In this document: one piece after another, positions 8,763 to 17,270 of the stretch | Position numbering within the stretch: the stretch's first letter is position 1 | How the letters are laid out: every line of letters starts with the position of its first letter | Assembly (NCBI RefSeq): GCF_003289645.1 | Contig: NZ_QLYX01000007.1 | Coordinates: forward strand, 1 to 64,000 | Direction of reading: 5' to 3' | DNA: 64,000 bases | Origin: Actinomadura craniellae | GTDB taxonomy: Bacteria; Actinomycetota; Actinomycetes; Streptosporangiales; Streptosporangiaceae | The notes under the pieces: model-generated | What the model was told of the DNA's origin: nothing | Database searches by the model: none | Seen by the model: only the letters and a program-made list of their open reading frames with translations | Program-made: the position numbers and the translations under genes

Positions 8763-9818
8763 ATGAGGAAATGGCGTGGCGCGGCCCTGGCCGCCCTTCT
8801 GGCCGGCGTCACCGTCGCGGCCGTCCCCGGTGTCGCCGCGGCGACACCGGGCGGCAAGGAACGGCAGGCCTTCGACCTGCAGGCGCACCGCGGCGGGCTG
8901 GGGCTGGTCGTCGAGAGCACCCTGCCCGCGTTCGCCAACGCGCTGGAGCTGGGGGTGAGCACGCTCGAACTCGACGTGCAGATCACCGAGGACGGCCGGG
9001 CCGTGGTCACCCACGACCGCAGGATCAGCGCCGCCAAGTGCAAGGACACCGCCCCCGCCCGGCCGGGGGACCCCGAGTTCCCCTACGTGGGCAAGTACAT
9101 CAACACCCTGACGCTGCAGCAGGTCCGCACCATGGACTGCGGCAGCCTCGCGGTGCTGCCCACCCAGCGGACCGTGCCCGGGGCGAAGATGCCGCTGCTG
9201 AGCGAGGTCTTCGCGCTGATCCACCGGTACCGCGCGTACGGCGTCAAGCTCAACGTCGAGACCAAGGTCGAGGCCGGCGCCCCGCACGAGACCGCACCCC
9301 GGGAGCAGTTCGTCCAGGTCACCGCGCGCGAGGTGCGCCGGGCCGGGCTGCTTCGCCAGGTGACCGTCCAGAGCTTCGACTGGGGCGCGCTGATGCGCAT
9401 GCGGCGGGTCGAGCCCCGGCTGCCCCTCATCGCGCTCACCAACTACGACTTCCTGCAGACCGGGCAGCCCGGCGCCTCGCCCTGGCTCGGCGGGATCGAC
9501 ATCGACGACTTCGGCGGTGACCCGCTGAAGGCGATCAAGTCCTTCGGCGCGGACGCCTTCTCACCGGTGCACGGGTTCCCGCAGAACGGCACGGTCGACC
9601 AGCCCGACTACCGGCCCTACGTCACCCGCACCATGGTGCGGGACGCCCACCGGCTCGGCCTCAAGGTGGTCCCCTGGACCATCAACGACAAGGCCACGAT
9701 GGCCAAGCTCATCGACGACGGGGTGGACGGCATCATCACCGACTACCCTGACCGGCTCCGCGAGCTGATGGCCGAGCGCGACATGCGCCTGCCGCGCCCA
9801 CTGAAGGCCCGCCACTGA
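8763..9818 (+). CDS. glpQ: Secreted glycerophosphodiester phosphodiesterase
   Basis: This 351-residue exported enzyme has a Sec signal peptide (MRKWRGAALAALLAGVTVAA, likely cleaved near VAAA-TP around residue 29). The GDPD barrel follows, with catalytic HRGG in LQAHRGG, acidic metal ligands in STLELDVQITEDG, and VVTHDR. Late strands contain GLKVVPWTIND and DGVDGIITDYPDRL. It hydrolyses deacylated phospholipid headgroups to glycerol-3-phosphate outside the cell. Weak AGGAAAGGG precedes the ATG. It is convergent with the SCP2-like gene across a strong hairpin. Confidence 0.88.
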   Translation: MRKWRGAALAALLAGVTVAAVPGVAAATPGGKERQAFDLQAHRGGLGLVVESTLPAFANALELGVSTLELDVQITEDGRAVVTHDRRISAAKCKDTAPARPGDPEFPYVGKYINTLTLQQVRTMDCGSLAVLPTQRTVPGAKMPLLSEVFALIHRYRAYGVKLNVETKVEAGAPHETAPREQFVQVTAREVRRAGLLRQVTVQSFDWGALMRMRRVEPRLPLIALTNYDFLQTGQPGASPWLGGIDIDDFGGDPLKAIKSFGADAFSPVHGFPQNGTVDQPDYRPYVTRTMVRDAHRLGLKVVPWTINDKATMAKLIDDGVDGIITDYPDRLRELMAERDMRLPRPLKARH

Positions 9819-9834
9819 CGGATATCGGGACCCG

Positions 9835-9868
9835 GTGACCGGGGCGTCCTCGCGGGCGCCCCGGTCAC
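9835..9868. terminator. Bidirectional terminator-like hairpin
   Basis: A perfect 12-bp stem (GTGACCGGGGCG / CGCCCCGGTCAC) with a 10-base loop lies between the convergent GDPD and SCP2-like genes and overlaps the latter's stop codon. No T-tract follows, as is common for actinobacterial terminators. Confidence 0.6.
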
Positions 9869-10206
9869 AGCAGTTTGCGCAGCCGCACCAGGTCGAAAAT
9901 GCTCGCCTCGATCTTCAGCCGGCCGGTCGCCCAGGCCCGCGCCGCGTGCAGCTCGTCGTCGGCCAGCGCGACGAGGTCGTCACTGCGCACCGAGATCCGG
10001 ACCTGGGCCGTCCCCGGGTCCTCGGTCGGCTCGAACGGGTCCAGCCCGCCGGAGTGCAGCCGGGACGCGAACGCCAGCCCCAGATCCGTGATCCGGCAGC
10101 TGATGCTCCGGTCGACGGCGTGCGCCGCGAACTCCTGCGGGTCCACCTCGATCAGCCGCTTGACGATACGGCCGAGGGCCGCCCGGCATTCAGACTCGTT
10201 CGCCAT
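9865..10206 (-). CDS. SCP2 sterol-carrier-domain protein
   Basis: This small 113-residue protein resembles the SCP2-like fold. It has the helix ECRAALGRIVKRLIE, the strand SISCRITDLGLAFASRL and the typical TAQVRISVRSDDLVALADDEL followed by WATGRLKIEASIFDLVRLRKLL, where the last helix closes a lipid-binding tunnel. Such single-domain proteins near tlyA are conserved in actinomycetes; their ligand is unknown. The ATG at 10206 has an AAGGGGA site about 12 bases upstream; a longer in-frame start at 10269 has no support. Confidence 0.76.
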   Translation of the reverse strand: MANESECRAALGRIVKRLIEVDPQEFAAHAVDRSISCRITDLGLAFASRLHSGGLDPFEPTEDPGTAQVRISVRSDDLVALADDELHAARAWATGRLKIEASIFDLVRLRKLL

Positions 10207-10312
10207 GGTCAGGCCGTTCCCCTTCCGGTCGGCAACGATGTCCCCGTTGGACGGTAGCGTTCTTATCAAACCGGACGCGACTCGCGGTCCGGCGCTGCAG
10301 AAGGGGGAACCG

Positions 10313-10516
10313 ATGTCCGGGGACGGCGCCTATGCGCCCGCCGACCGGTCCGCGAGCCGCGAATCCTCCGGTGACGCGCGGGTGGACGCGGCGCTCGGCC
10401 GGCTGGACGAGCTCGCCGGCCGCCCGGTCGCCGAGCACGTCGAGATCTTCGAGGACGTGCACCAGCGGTTGCAGGACGTCCTCGTCTCGGCGGACCAGGA
10501 GGGGGAACCGGCGTGA
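10313..10516 (+). CDS. Small conserved protein upstream of tlyA
   Basis: This acidic 67-residue protein is predicted helical. Its second half, DAALGRLDELAGRPVAEHVE followed by IFEDVHQRLQDVLVSADQEG, resembles the short conserved proteins found immediately before tlyA in many actinomycetes. It has a clear AGAAGGGGG site before the ATG at 10313. Its TGA overlaps the tlyA GTG (GTGA at 10513-10516), implying translational coupling. No function is known; a regulatory or chaperone role for TlyA is only inference. Confidence 0.75.
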   Translation: MSGDGAYAPADRSASRESSGDARVDAALGRLDELAGRPVAEHVEIFEDVHQRLQDVLVSADQEGEPA

Positions 10517-11316
10517 GCACCCGCCGCAGGCTGGACGCCGAGCTGGTGCGTCGGGGGTTGGCCCGTTCCCGCGAGCAGGCCGGTGAGCTGGTCGCCGCCG
10601 GCCGGGTCAAGGTGGCCGGGCAGACGGCGGTCAAACCGGCCACCCAGGTGGCGGCCGGCGCGCCGATCGTGGTGGCCTCCACCGACGACGGCCCCGAGTA
10701 CGTCTCGCGCGGCGGGCACAAGCTCGCCGGGGCACTGCGCGCCTTCCCGGACCTGCGGGTGCGCGGCCGGCACTGCCTCGACGCCGGAGCCTCCACCGGC
10801 GGCTTCACCGACGTGCTGCTGCGCGCCGGCGCGGCCCGGGTGGTCGCCGTCGACGTCGGATACGGGCAGATCGCCTGGTCGTTGCGGACCGACGAGCGGG
10901 TCACCGTGATCGAGCGGCTGAACGTCCGCGAGCTGACCCCCGAACACGTGGGGCAGCCGGTTCCCGACCTGGTCGTGGCCGACCTGTCGTTCATTTCGCT
11001 GCGGCTGGTGCTGGAGCCGCTCCGGCGGTGCACCGCCCCGCACGCCGACTACGCGCTGATGGTCAAGCCGCAGTTCGAGGTGGGCCGGGAGCACGTCGGG
11101 GCCGGCGGGGTCGTTCGCGACCCGGAGTTGCGGGCCGCCGCCGTGGCCGAGGTCGCCGGCCACGCCGCGACCCTGGGGCTCGGCGTGGCCGGGGTGACCG
11201 CGAGCCCGCTGCCCGGTCCGTCGGGCAACGTGGAGTACTTTCTGTGGCTGCGTGCGGGAGCACCGCCGCTGGACGATGCGAAGCTGGCCGAGGCCGTTGC
11301 GGAGGGGCCCCAATGA
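10513..11316 (+). CDS. tlyA: rRNA 2'-O-methyltransferase TlyA
   Basis: This 267-residue protein combines an N-terminal S4 RNA-binding domain (residues about 4-65, RRRLDAELVRRGLARSREQA) with an FtsJ-like methyltransferase domain. The SAM-binding motif is CLDAGASTGGFTDVLLRAGA, with the KDKE-type lysine in VSRGGHKLAGAL and a later VVADLSFISL. TlyA methylates cytidines of 16S and 23S rRNA and conditions sensitivity to capreomycin-class antibiotics. The length matches the family. It is coupled to the upstream small gene and is followed after 19 bases by the NAD kinase gene. Confidence 0.93.
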   Translation: MSTRRRLDAELVRRGLARSREQAGELVAAGRVKVAGQTAVKPATQVAAGAPIVVASTDDGPEYVSRGGHKLAGALRAFPDLRVRGRHCLDAGASTGGFTDVLLRAGAARVVAVDVGYGQIAWSLRTDERVTVIERLNVRELTPEHVGQPVPDLVVADLSFISLRLVLEPLRRCTAPHADYALMVKPQFEVGREHVGAGGVVRDPELRAAAVAEVAGHAATLGLGVAGVTASPLPGPSGNVEYFLWLRAGAPPLDDAKLAEAVAEGPQ

Positions 11317-11335
11317 GCAGGAACGGCGTGGGCCG

Positions 11336-12244
11336 GTGAGCGCCGGCGAGCGGTCGGTGCTGATCGTCGCGCACACCGGCCGGACGGAGGCGATCCGTAG
11401 CGCCCATCTGGTGATCCGCCGGCTGACCGAGGCGGGCATCACGGTGCGGGCGCTGGAGGGCGAGGCCGAGGCCCTGAACTGTCCCGAGGTGCAGGTGGTG
11501 CCGGTCGACCCCAAGTCGGCCGAGGGCGCCGAGACGGTCATGGTGCTGGGCGGGGACGGCACGCTGCTGCGCGCCGCCGACCTGGCCCGCCCGGTCGGCA
11601 CCCCACTGCTCGGCGTCAACCTGGGGCATGTGGGGTTCCTGGCGGAGGCCGAGCGGGAGGACCTCGCCGCGACGGTCGACCGGGTGGTCACCCGCCGGTA
11701 CGACGTCGAGGAGCGGATGACCATCGACGTGACCGTCCGCCGCAACGGCATGGTGGTCGAGCGTACCTGGGCGCTCAACGAGGCCACCGTCGAGAAGGCC
11801 GAGCGCGAGCGCATGCTCGAGGTCGTCGCCGAGATCGACGGCCGTCCGCTGTCGCGGTGGGGCTGTGACGGAGTGGTGTGCGCCACACCGACCGGATCCA
11901 CCGCGTACGCGTTCTCCGCGGGCGGTCCGGTGGTGTGGCCCGAGGTGGAGGCGCTGCTCGTGGTGCCGATCAGCGCGCACGCCCTGTTCGCCCGGGCGCT
12001 GATGGTGTCGCCCGAGTCCGTGGTGGCCGTCGAGGTGCTGCCGGACACCCCGCGGGCGGTCCTGTGGTGCGACGGCCGGCGCACCGTCGGCCTGCCTCCC
12101 GGGGCCCGGGTGGAGGTGCGCCGGAGCGATTCGCCGGTCCGGCTCGCCCGCCTGCACCTGACCCCGTTCACCGATCGCCTTGTGACGAAGTTCGGCCTGC
12201 CGGTCAGCGGCTGGCGGGGTCATGCCCGCGCGCAGGAGCGGTAA
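11336..12244 (+). CDS. nadK: NAD kinase
   Basis: This 302-residue enzyme phosphorylates NAD to NADP using ATP or polyphosphate. The catalytic GGDG motif (residues 72-75, VMVLGGDGTLLRAA) is present, as are the LGVNLGHVGFLAEAE strand-turn and the NAD-binding ATPTGSTAYAFSAGGPVVWP. The GTG at 11336 was chosen because the homologous region begins a few codons later (SVLIVAHTGR); an AGGAA site lies 11 bases upstream. It sits in the conserved order tlyA-nadK-recN. Confidence 0.93.
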   Translation: MSAGERSVLIVAHTGRTEAIRSAHLVIRRLTEAGITVRALEGEAEALNCPEVQVVPVDPKSAEGAETVMVLGGDGTLLRAADLARPVGTPLLGVNLGHVGFLAEAEREDLAATVDRVVTRRYDVEERMTIDVTVRRNGMVVERTWALNEATVEKAERERMLEVVAEIDGRPLSRWGCDGVVCATPTGSTAYAFSAGGPVVWPEVEALLVVPISAHALFARALMVSPESVVAVEVLPDTPRAVLWCDGRRTVGLPPGARVEVRRSDSPVRLARLHLTPFTDRLVTKFGLPVSGWRGHARAQER

Positions 12245-12304
12245 CCTCCCCCGTGCGGGGATCACCCCCGCGGGGCCTATCTACAGCCGAGGGATGTGAC
12301 GCTC

Positions 12305-14014
12305 GTGCGGCCGATGGTCGAGGAGGTACGGATCCAGGGCCTTGGGGTCATCGACGAGGCCGTGCTCGATCTGTCCCCCGGGTTCAACGTCGTGACCGGT
12401 GAGACCGGTGCGGGCAAGACCATGGTCGTCACCAGCCTGGGGCTGCTGTTCGGTGGCCGGGCCGACCCCCAGCGGGTGCGGCCGGGCGCCGAACGCGCCA
12501 CCGTCGAGGGACGGCTGATGGTCGACGCGGGCGGCCGGGTGGCCGAGCGGGTCGCCGAGGCCGGCGGCGAGCTCGACGAGGGAGCGCTGATCATCACCCG
12601 GTCGGTGTCGGCCGAGGGACGGTCCCGCGCGCATCTGGGCGGTCGGTCGGTGCCGGTGAGCCTACTGATCAACCTGGCCGACGAGCTGGTGGCGGTGCAC
12701 GGCCAGTCCGACCAGCAGCGGCTGCTCCAGGCCGGCCGGCAGCGCGCCGCGCTCGACCGGTACGCGGGCGACGCGCTGTCCAAGCCACTGCGCGAGTACA
12801 CCGCGGCCTACCAGCGGCACCGCCAGGTGACGGCACTGCTGGAGGAACTGACCACCCGGGCCCGGGAGCGCGCCCAGGAGGCCGAACTGCTGCGCTTCGG
12901 CCTGGAGGAGATCGAACAGGTCGACCCCAAGTCCGGCGAGGACGTCGAGCTGGCCGCCGAGGAGGAGCGCCTCGGCCACGCCGATGCGCTGCGGGCCGCC
13001 GCGACCACGGCGCACGAGGCGCTGCTGGGCGACCCGGCCGCCGTGACGACGGACGCCGCGGACGCCGCCGGCCTGATCGGCACCGCCCGCCACGCGCTCG
13101 ACGGGGTGGCCGGGCACGACCCGACGCTCGGCGGGCTGGCCGACCGGCTGGCCGAGGTGAGCTACCTGGTCTCCGACATCGGCACCGAACTGGCCGCCTA
13201 CGCCGAGTCGATCGAGGCCGACCCAGCCCGGCTGGCCGCCGTCCAGGAGCGGCGGGCCGCGCTGACCGCGCTGACCCGCAAGCACGGCGAGAGCGTCGAC
13301 GGGGTGCTGGAGTGGGCGCGACGGTCGGCGGCCCGGCTCACCGAGCTGGAGGGCGACGACGACCGCATCGAGGCGCTGCGCGCCGAGCACGCCGAGGTCA
13401 CGGCCCGGCTCACCGAGCTGGCCGGGGAGCTGACCACGGTCCGGCAGCAGGCCGCCGAGCGCTTCTCCGCCGCGGTGACCGAGGAACTGGGCGCGCTGGC
13501 CATGCCGCACGCCCGGATCCACGTCTCGGTGACCCAGGGGGGCGACTTCGGCCCGCACGGCGTCGACGAGGTCGAGCTGCGGCTCGCCTCGCACCCGGGC
13601 GCCCCGCCGCTCCCGCTGAACAAGGGCGCCTCGGGTGGTGAGCTGTCCCGGGTGATGCTCGCGATCGAAGTGGTGTTCGCCGGTGCCGACCCGGTGCCGA
13701 CCTTCGTCTTCGACGAGGTCGACGCCGGAGTGGGCGGCAAGGCCGCGGTGGAGATCGGGCGGCGGCTGGCCCGGCTGGCACGCAGCGCACAGGTGATCGT
13801 CGTGACCCACCTGCCCCAGGTGGCGGCGTTCGCCGACCAGCATCTGCTGGTGGAGAAGTCCGACGACGGCACCGTGACCCGCAGCGGCGTCACCGCGCTC
13901 GACCGCACCGGCCGGGTCAGGGAACTGTCACGGATGCTCGCCGGGCTGGAGGACTCCGAGCTCGGCCGGGCCCACGCGGAGGAACTGCTCGGTCTCGCCG
14001 CCCAGGAACGGTGA
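12305..14014 (+). CDS. recN: DNA repair protein RecN
   Basis: This 569-residue SMC-like ATPase acts in double-strand-break repair. It shows Walker A GETGAGKT (residues 32-39), a long central coiled-coil arm rich in Glu, Arg and Ala, and a C-terminal head with the ABC signature LNKGASGGELSRVMLA and Walker B TFVFDEVDAGVGG. GTG at 12305 has the best spacing to GAGGG; in-frame GTG 12296 and ATG 12314 (MVEEVRIQGLGV) are alternatives. No LexA-type box is visible directly upstream, so it probably shares the tlyA-nadK transcript. Confidence 0.93.
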   Translation: MRPMVEEVRIQGLGVIDEAVLDLSPGFNVVTGETGAGKTMVVTSLGLLFGGRADPQRVRPGAERATVEGRLMVDAGGRVAERVAEAGGELDEGALIITRSVSAEGRSRAHLGGRSVPVSLLINLADELVAVHGQSDQQRLLQAGRQRAALDRYAGDALSKPLREYTAAYQRHRQVTALLEELTTRARERAQEAELLRFGLEEIEQVDPKSGEDVELAAEEERLGHADALRAAATTAHEALLGDPAAVTTDAADAAGLIGTARHALDGVAGHDPTLGGLADRLAEVSYLVSDIGTELAAYAESIEADPARLAAVQERRAALTALTRKHGESVDGVLEWARRSAARLTELEGDDDRIEALRAEHAEVTARLTELAGELTTVRQQAAERFSAAVTEELGALAMPHARIHVSVTQGGDFGPHGVDEVELRLASHPGAPPLPLNKGASGGELSRVMLAIEVVFAGADPVPTFVFDEVDAGVGGKAAVEIGRRLARLARSAQVIVVTHLPQVAAFADQHLLVEKSDDGTVTRSGVTALDRTGRVRELSRMLAGLEDSELGRAHAEELLGLAAQER

Positions 14015-14027
14015 CCTATTGTGACGG

Positions 14028-14049
14028 GGCGTGTTCATGCGAACACGCC
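14028..14049. terminator. Hairpin between recN and steA
   Basis: GGCGTGTTC and GAACACGCC form a perfect 9-bp inverted repeat around ATGC, 14 bases after the recN stop. No T-tract follows. A terminator is likeliest; an operator for the steA promoter is the alternative. Confidence 0.5.
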
Positions 14050-14100
14050 TGAACGATCGTCGTTACCCGCCCCATCCGGGGCCCTCTGGCAGGATGGTCG

Positions 14101-15348
14101 GTGATGAACGAGCCGTCTTCGACCTCTGAGCCGCGCTCGTGGCGCCTCCCCCTCCGGCTGCCGCGGCGCGGCCTGCTCGCGCTGGGCCGGTCCACCGGCG
14201 ACGGGCAGCCGGGGATCAGCGCGACGGCACGGCTCGACCGCCGGACCAAGACGCTCACCAAGCGGCTGCAGCCCGGTGAGATCGCGGTCATCGACCATGT
14301 CGACCTCGACCGGGTCAGCGCCGAGGCGCTGGTGTCCTGCAAGGTGGGCGCCGTCGTCAACGTCGCGCGCAGCATCTCCGGGCGCTACCCGAACCTGGGC
14401 CCGCAGATCCTGATTGAGGCCGGCATCCCGCTGGTCGACGACACCGGCCCCGAGATCTTCGCCAAGCTCGGCGAGGGCGACGTGGTCCGAGTGCTCGACG
14501 AGGCCGTGTACCGGGGCGACGAGATGATCGCCAAGGGCACGGTACAGACCGCCGAGACCATAGATGCGGCCATGACCGAGGCCAAGGCCGGCCTGGCGAC
14601 CCAGCTCGAAGCGTTCGCCGCCAACACGATGGAGTACCTGCGCCGCGAGCGCGACCTGCTGATCGACGGCGTCGGCGTGCCTGAGATCACGACCTCGATC
14701 GAGGGGCGGCACGCGCTGATCGTGGTGCGCGGCTACCACTACCGCGAGGACATCGCCACGCTCCGCCCGTACCTGCGCGAGTACCGGCCGGTGCTGATCG
14801 GGGTCGACGGCGGGGCGGACGCGCTGATCGAGGCGGGCTATCGGCCCGACCTCATCGTCGGCGACATGGACTCGGTCTCGGACGAGGCGCTGACCTGCGG
14901 GGCCGAACTGGTGGTGCACGCCTACCGGGATGGCCGGGCCCCCGGCCTCAAGCGGGTGCACGAGCTGGAGCAGGAGGCCGTGGTGTTCCCCGCGACCGCC
15001 ACCAGCGAGGACATCGCGATGCTGCTCGCCGACGACAAGGGCGCCACGCTCATCGTTGCGGTCGGCACCCACGCCAACATGGTCGAGTTCCTCGACAAGG
15101 GCCGGGCGGGCATGGCGAGTACCTTCCTCACCCGGCTTCGGGTGGGCAGTAAACTCGTCGACGCCAAGGGCGTCTCGCGGCTCTACCGCAGCCGCATCTC
15201 CACGTGGTCGCTGCTGCTGCTGGTGCTGGCCACCTTCATCGTCGTCATTGTCGCCGTGCTGGTCTCGCCGGCCGGTGACGTCCTCATTCCCGTGCTGGCC
15301 GACCGCTGGCATGGGTTCCTCTTCTGGCTGACCGGACTCTTCTCGTGA
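14101..15348 (+). CDS. steA: Cell-division/envelope protein SteA
   Basis: This 415-residue protein matches SteA of Corynebacterium and its mycobacterial counterpart, which act with SteB in daughter-cell separation. An N-terminal domain of about 170 residues (VGAVVNVARSISGRYPNLGP) is followed by a thiamin-pyrophosphokinase-like fold containing PVLIGVDGGADALIEAGYRP and DLIVGDMDSVSDEAL. One membrane span (LLLLVLATFIVVIVAVLV) lies near the C terminus. GTG 14101 and ATG 14104 are both usable; AGGA lies 7-10 bases before. The stop overlaps the steB start. Confidence 0.88.
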   Translation: MMNEPSSTSEPRSWRLPLRLPRRGLLALGRSTGDGQPGISATARLDRRTKTLTKRLQPGEIAVIDHVDLDRVSAEALVSCKVGAVVNVARSISGRYPNLGPQILIEAGIPLVDDTGPEIFAKLGEGDVVRVLDEAVYRGDEMIAKGTVQTAETIDAAMTEAKAGLATQLEAFAANTMEYLRRERDLLIDGVGVPEITTSIEGRHALIVVRGYHYREDIATLRPYLREYRPVLIGVDGGADALIEAGYRPDLIVGDMDSVSDEALTCGAELVVHAYRDGRAPGLKRVHELEQEAVVFPATATSEDIAMLLADDKGATLIVAVGTHANMVEFLDKGRAGMASTFLTRLRVGSKLVDAKGVSRLYRSRISTWSLLLLVLATFIVVIVAVLVSPAGDVLIPVLADRWHGFLFWLTGLFS

Positions 15349-16301
15349 TCGATTTCCGCTACCACCTCGTCTCCATCATCGCGATCTTCCTGTCGCTGGC
15401 CGTCGGGCTGGTGCTGGGGGCGACCACGCTGCGCACGCCGGTACTCGACCAGCTCAAGAGCCAGGCCGGCTCGCTGGCCAGGAACAACGACGAACTGCGG
15501 GCCCGCCAGCAGGAGATGGGCGACCGGCTCAAGGGTGAAGACCAGTTCGCCCGGGCGCTGGCCGCGCAGGCGGTGGCCGCCCGGCTGAAGGGCGAGTCGG
15601 TCGTCTTCGTCGAGACGCCGGGGGCCAACGACCAGAACCTGGACCAGGTCACCGAGCTGGCCAAGAGCGCCGGCGCCACGGTCACCGGCCGGGTCACCGT
15701 CCAGAAGAAGTTCCTCGACGACGACCAGGCCGCGGTGCTCGACCAGCTCGCCGCCGCCGTCAAGCCGGCCGAGCTGGCCTTCCCGGCGGAGGCCACCGCC
15801 TATGACAAGGCCGGAGCGGTGCTGGCCTCGGCCATCGTCACCAACCAGCCGGCCCGGGCGGGCCGTGAGGACGCCTCGGGCGGCGAGATCCTCGCCGCGT
15901 TGAAAGACCAAGGTTATGTGACCACCAGCGGGAAGCCCGGCCAGCATGCGACACTCGCCGTCGTGATCGCTCCATCGACGCCCTACCAAGGCAAGGGCGC
16001 TGACATCGACAACAAGGCGCTCGTCTCGCTGACCACCGAGCTCGACCGGGCCGGCCGGGGGAGTGTCCTGGGCGGCCCCCTCACCGCGGCCGGGGAGGGC
16101 GGCCTGATCGCCACCCTGCGCGATGCCGCGGCCGCCGGCCAGGTGTCCACGGTCGACACCGTGGACGCCGCCTCGGGCCAGGTCACCCTCATCCTGGCGC
16201 TGGAGGGCCAGATCAAGGGCAAGACGGGCCAGTACGGCATCGGGCCCGGAGCGGGCGGTTATCTGCCCACCCCGGTGCCCACCACGGGAGGCGCGGGATG
16301 A
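15345..16301 (+). CDS. steB: SteB/MctB-type envelope protein
   Basis: This 318-residue protein opens with IDFRYHLVSIIAIFLSLAVG, one membrane span, followed by a coiled-coil segment (about residues 35-75) and an extracytoplasmic domain. This is the architecture of the SteB/MctB family. SteB partners SteA in septation, and the mycobacterial homologue MctB has been linked to copper export. The GTG start overlaps the steA stop (GTGA) and the stop overlaps the next gene (ATGA), so three genes are translationally coupled. Copper-transporter annotations should be treated cautiously here, because the pairing with steA argues for division. Confidence 0.86.
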   Translation: MIDFRYHLVSIIAIFLSLAVGLVLGATTLRTPVLDQLKSQAGSLARNNDELRARQQEMGDRLKGEDQFARALAAQAVAARLKGESVVFVETPGANDQNLDQVTELAKSAGATVTGRVTVQKKFLDDDQAAVLDQLAAAVKPAELAFPAEATAYDKAGAVLASAIVTNQPARAGREDASGGEILAALKDQGYVTTSGKPGQHATLAVVIAPSTPYQGKGADIDNKALVSLTTELDRAGRGSVLGGPLTAAGEGGLIATLRDAAAAGQVSTVDTVDAASGQVTLILALEGQIKGKTGQYGIGPGAGGYLPTPVPTTGGAG

Positions 16302-17200
16302 GCGGGGCGAAGCGGGCGATCGCCGCCGGGGTCCTCGGCGCCGTTGCGGCCCGGGCCGCCTACGCCGCACTGACCCGGCGCCCCCCCGGCGGGGCCGGCC
16401 GGTCCGGGGCGGAACTGTGGGGCCGGACCAACCACCGGGGCGAGCCGGTGACCCTGCTGGAGGGCCCGGCGTTCGTCGCCGGCGCCACCGCGGCCGGGCT
16501 GCTCGCCCCGACCGGCCGGATGCGCGCCGCCGCGCTGCTGGCCGGCGCCGGTGCCGGGACGCTGGGCGCCTACGACGACCTGGCCGGATCGGCCTCCTCA
16601 CGCGGCTTCAAGGGGCATCTGAGCGCGCTCACCCGGGGCGAGGTGACCAGCGGCGCGGTGAAGATCCTCGGTATCGGGGCGACCGGGCTGGCCGCCGCCG
16701 CCATTGCGGGCTCTCCGGCGCCCACCCGCGCCGGGCGGGCGTTCGACACCCTGGTGGACGGCGCGATCGTGGCGAGCGCCGCCAACCTGATGAACCTGTT
16801 CGACCTGCGCCCCGGCCGGGCGATCAAGGTGGGTGTGATCACCGGAGTTCCGCTGGCGGCGACGTCGTCGGCGGCCGTGGTGGCCGCCCCCCTGGGTGCC
16901 GCGCTGGCCCTCCTGCCCGAGGACCTGGGCGAGCGGGCGATGCTCGGCGACGCGGGCGCCAACGCGCTGGGCGCGCTGCTCGGCCTGGCCGCGACCCGCC
17001 TCGGCCGACCGGCCAGGCTCACCGTGCTCGCCGGGCTGGTCGGGCTCAACGCCGCCAGCGAGTTCGTCAGCTTCACCAAGGTGATCCAGCGCACCCCGGC
17101 ACTGAACTGGGTGGACATGCTGGGCCGCCGGCCGGTGCACACGCCCCCGGCGCAGAACGCCCCCGCCGGCCCGGCACGGGTGGCCGACGCCGCCTCGTGA
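16298..17200 (+). CDS. MraY/WecA-like membrane glycosyltransferase homologue
   Basis: This 300-residue polytopic membrane protein retains landmarks of the polyprenyl-phosphate GlcNAc/MurNAc-pentapeptide transferase family. They are the paired aspartates in GAYDDLAGSASSRGFKGHL, an NLMNLFDLRPGRA segment in place of the NxxNxxDGxDGL loop, and the AMLGDAGANALGALLG motif. Canonical MraY and WecA are 330-400 residues, and the histidine-rich loop is not evident, so the donor substrate or activity may differ. It overlaps the steB stop and precedes a MurJ-like flippase and a glycosyltransferase, suggesting a lipid-linked glycan step coupled to septation (inference). Confidence 0.75.
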   Translation: MSGAKRAIAAGVLGAVAARAAYAALTRRPPGGAGRSGAELWGRTNHRGEPVTLLEGPAFVAGATAAGLLAPTGRMRAAALLAGAGAGTLGAYDDLAGSASSRGFKGHLSALTRGEVTSGAVKILGIGATGLAAAAIAGSPAPTRAGRAFDTLVDGAIVASAANLMNLFDLRPGRAIKVGVITGVPLAATSSAAVVAAPLGAALALLPEDLGERAMLGDAGANALGALLGLAATRLGRPARLTVLAGLVGLNAASEFVSFTKVIQRTPALNWVDMLGRRPVHTPPAQNAPAGPARVADAAS

Positions 17201-17270
17201 CACCACCGGCCGGTCATGGCCCTGCCGCGGCACGGTCAGGGTGAGGGCGTGACAGTGCTATGAAAAGACC

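Noticed and set aside
14028-14049. A LexA box between recN and steA (GTTC...GAAC)
   Set aside because: The half sites are in the opposite orientation to the CGAAC-N4-GTTCG consensus; it is better read as a hairpin.
15345-16301. Calling this protein simply a copper transporter
   Set aside because: It has one membrane span and a coiled coil and is translationally coupled to steA; the division-related SteB role is better supported.
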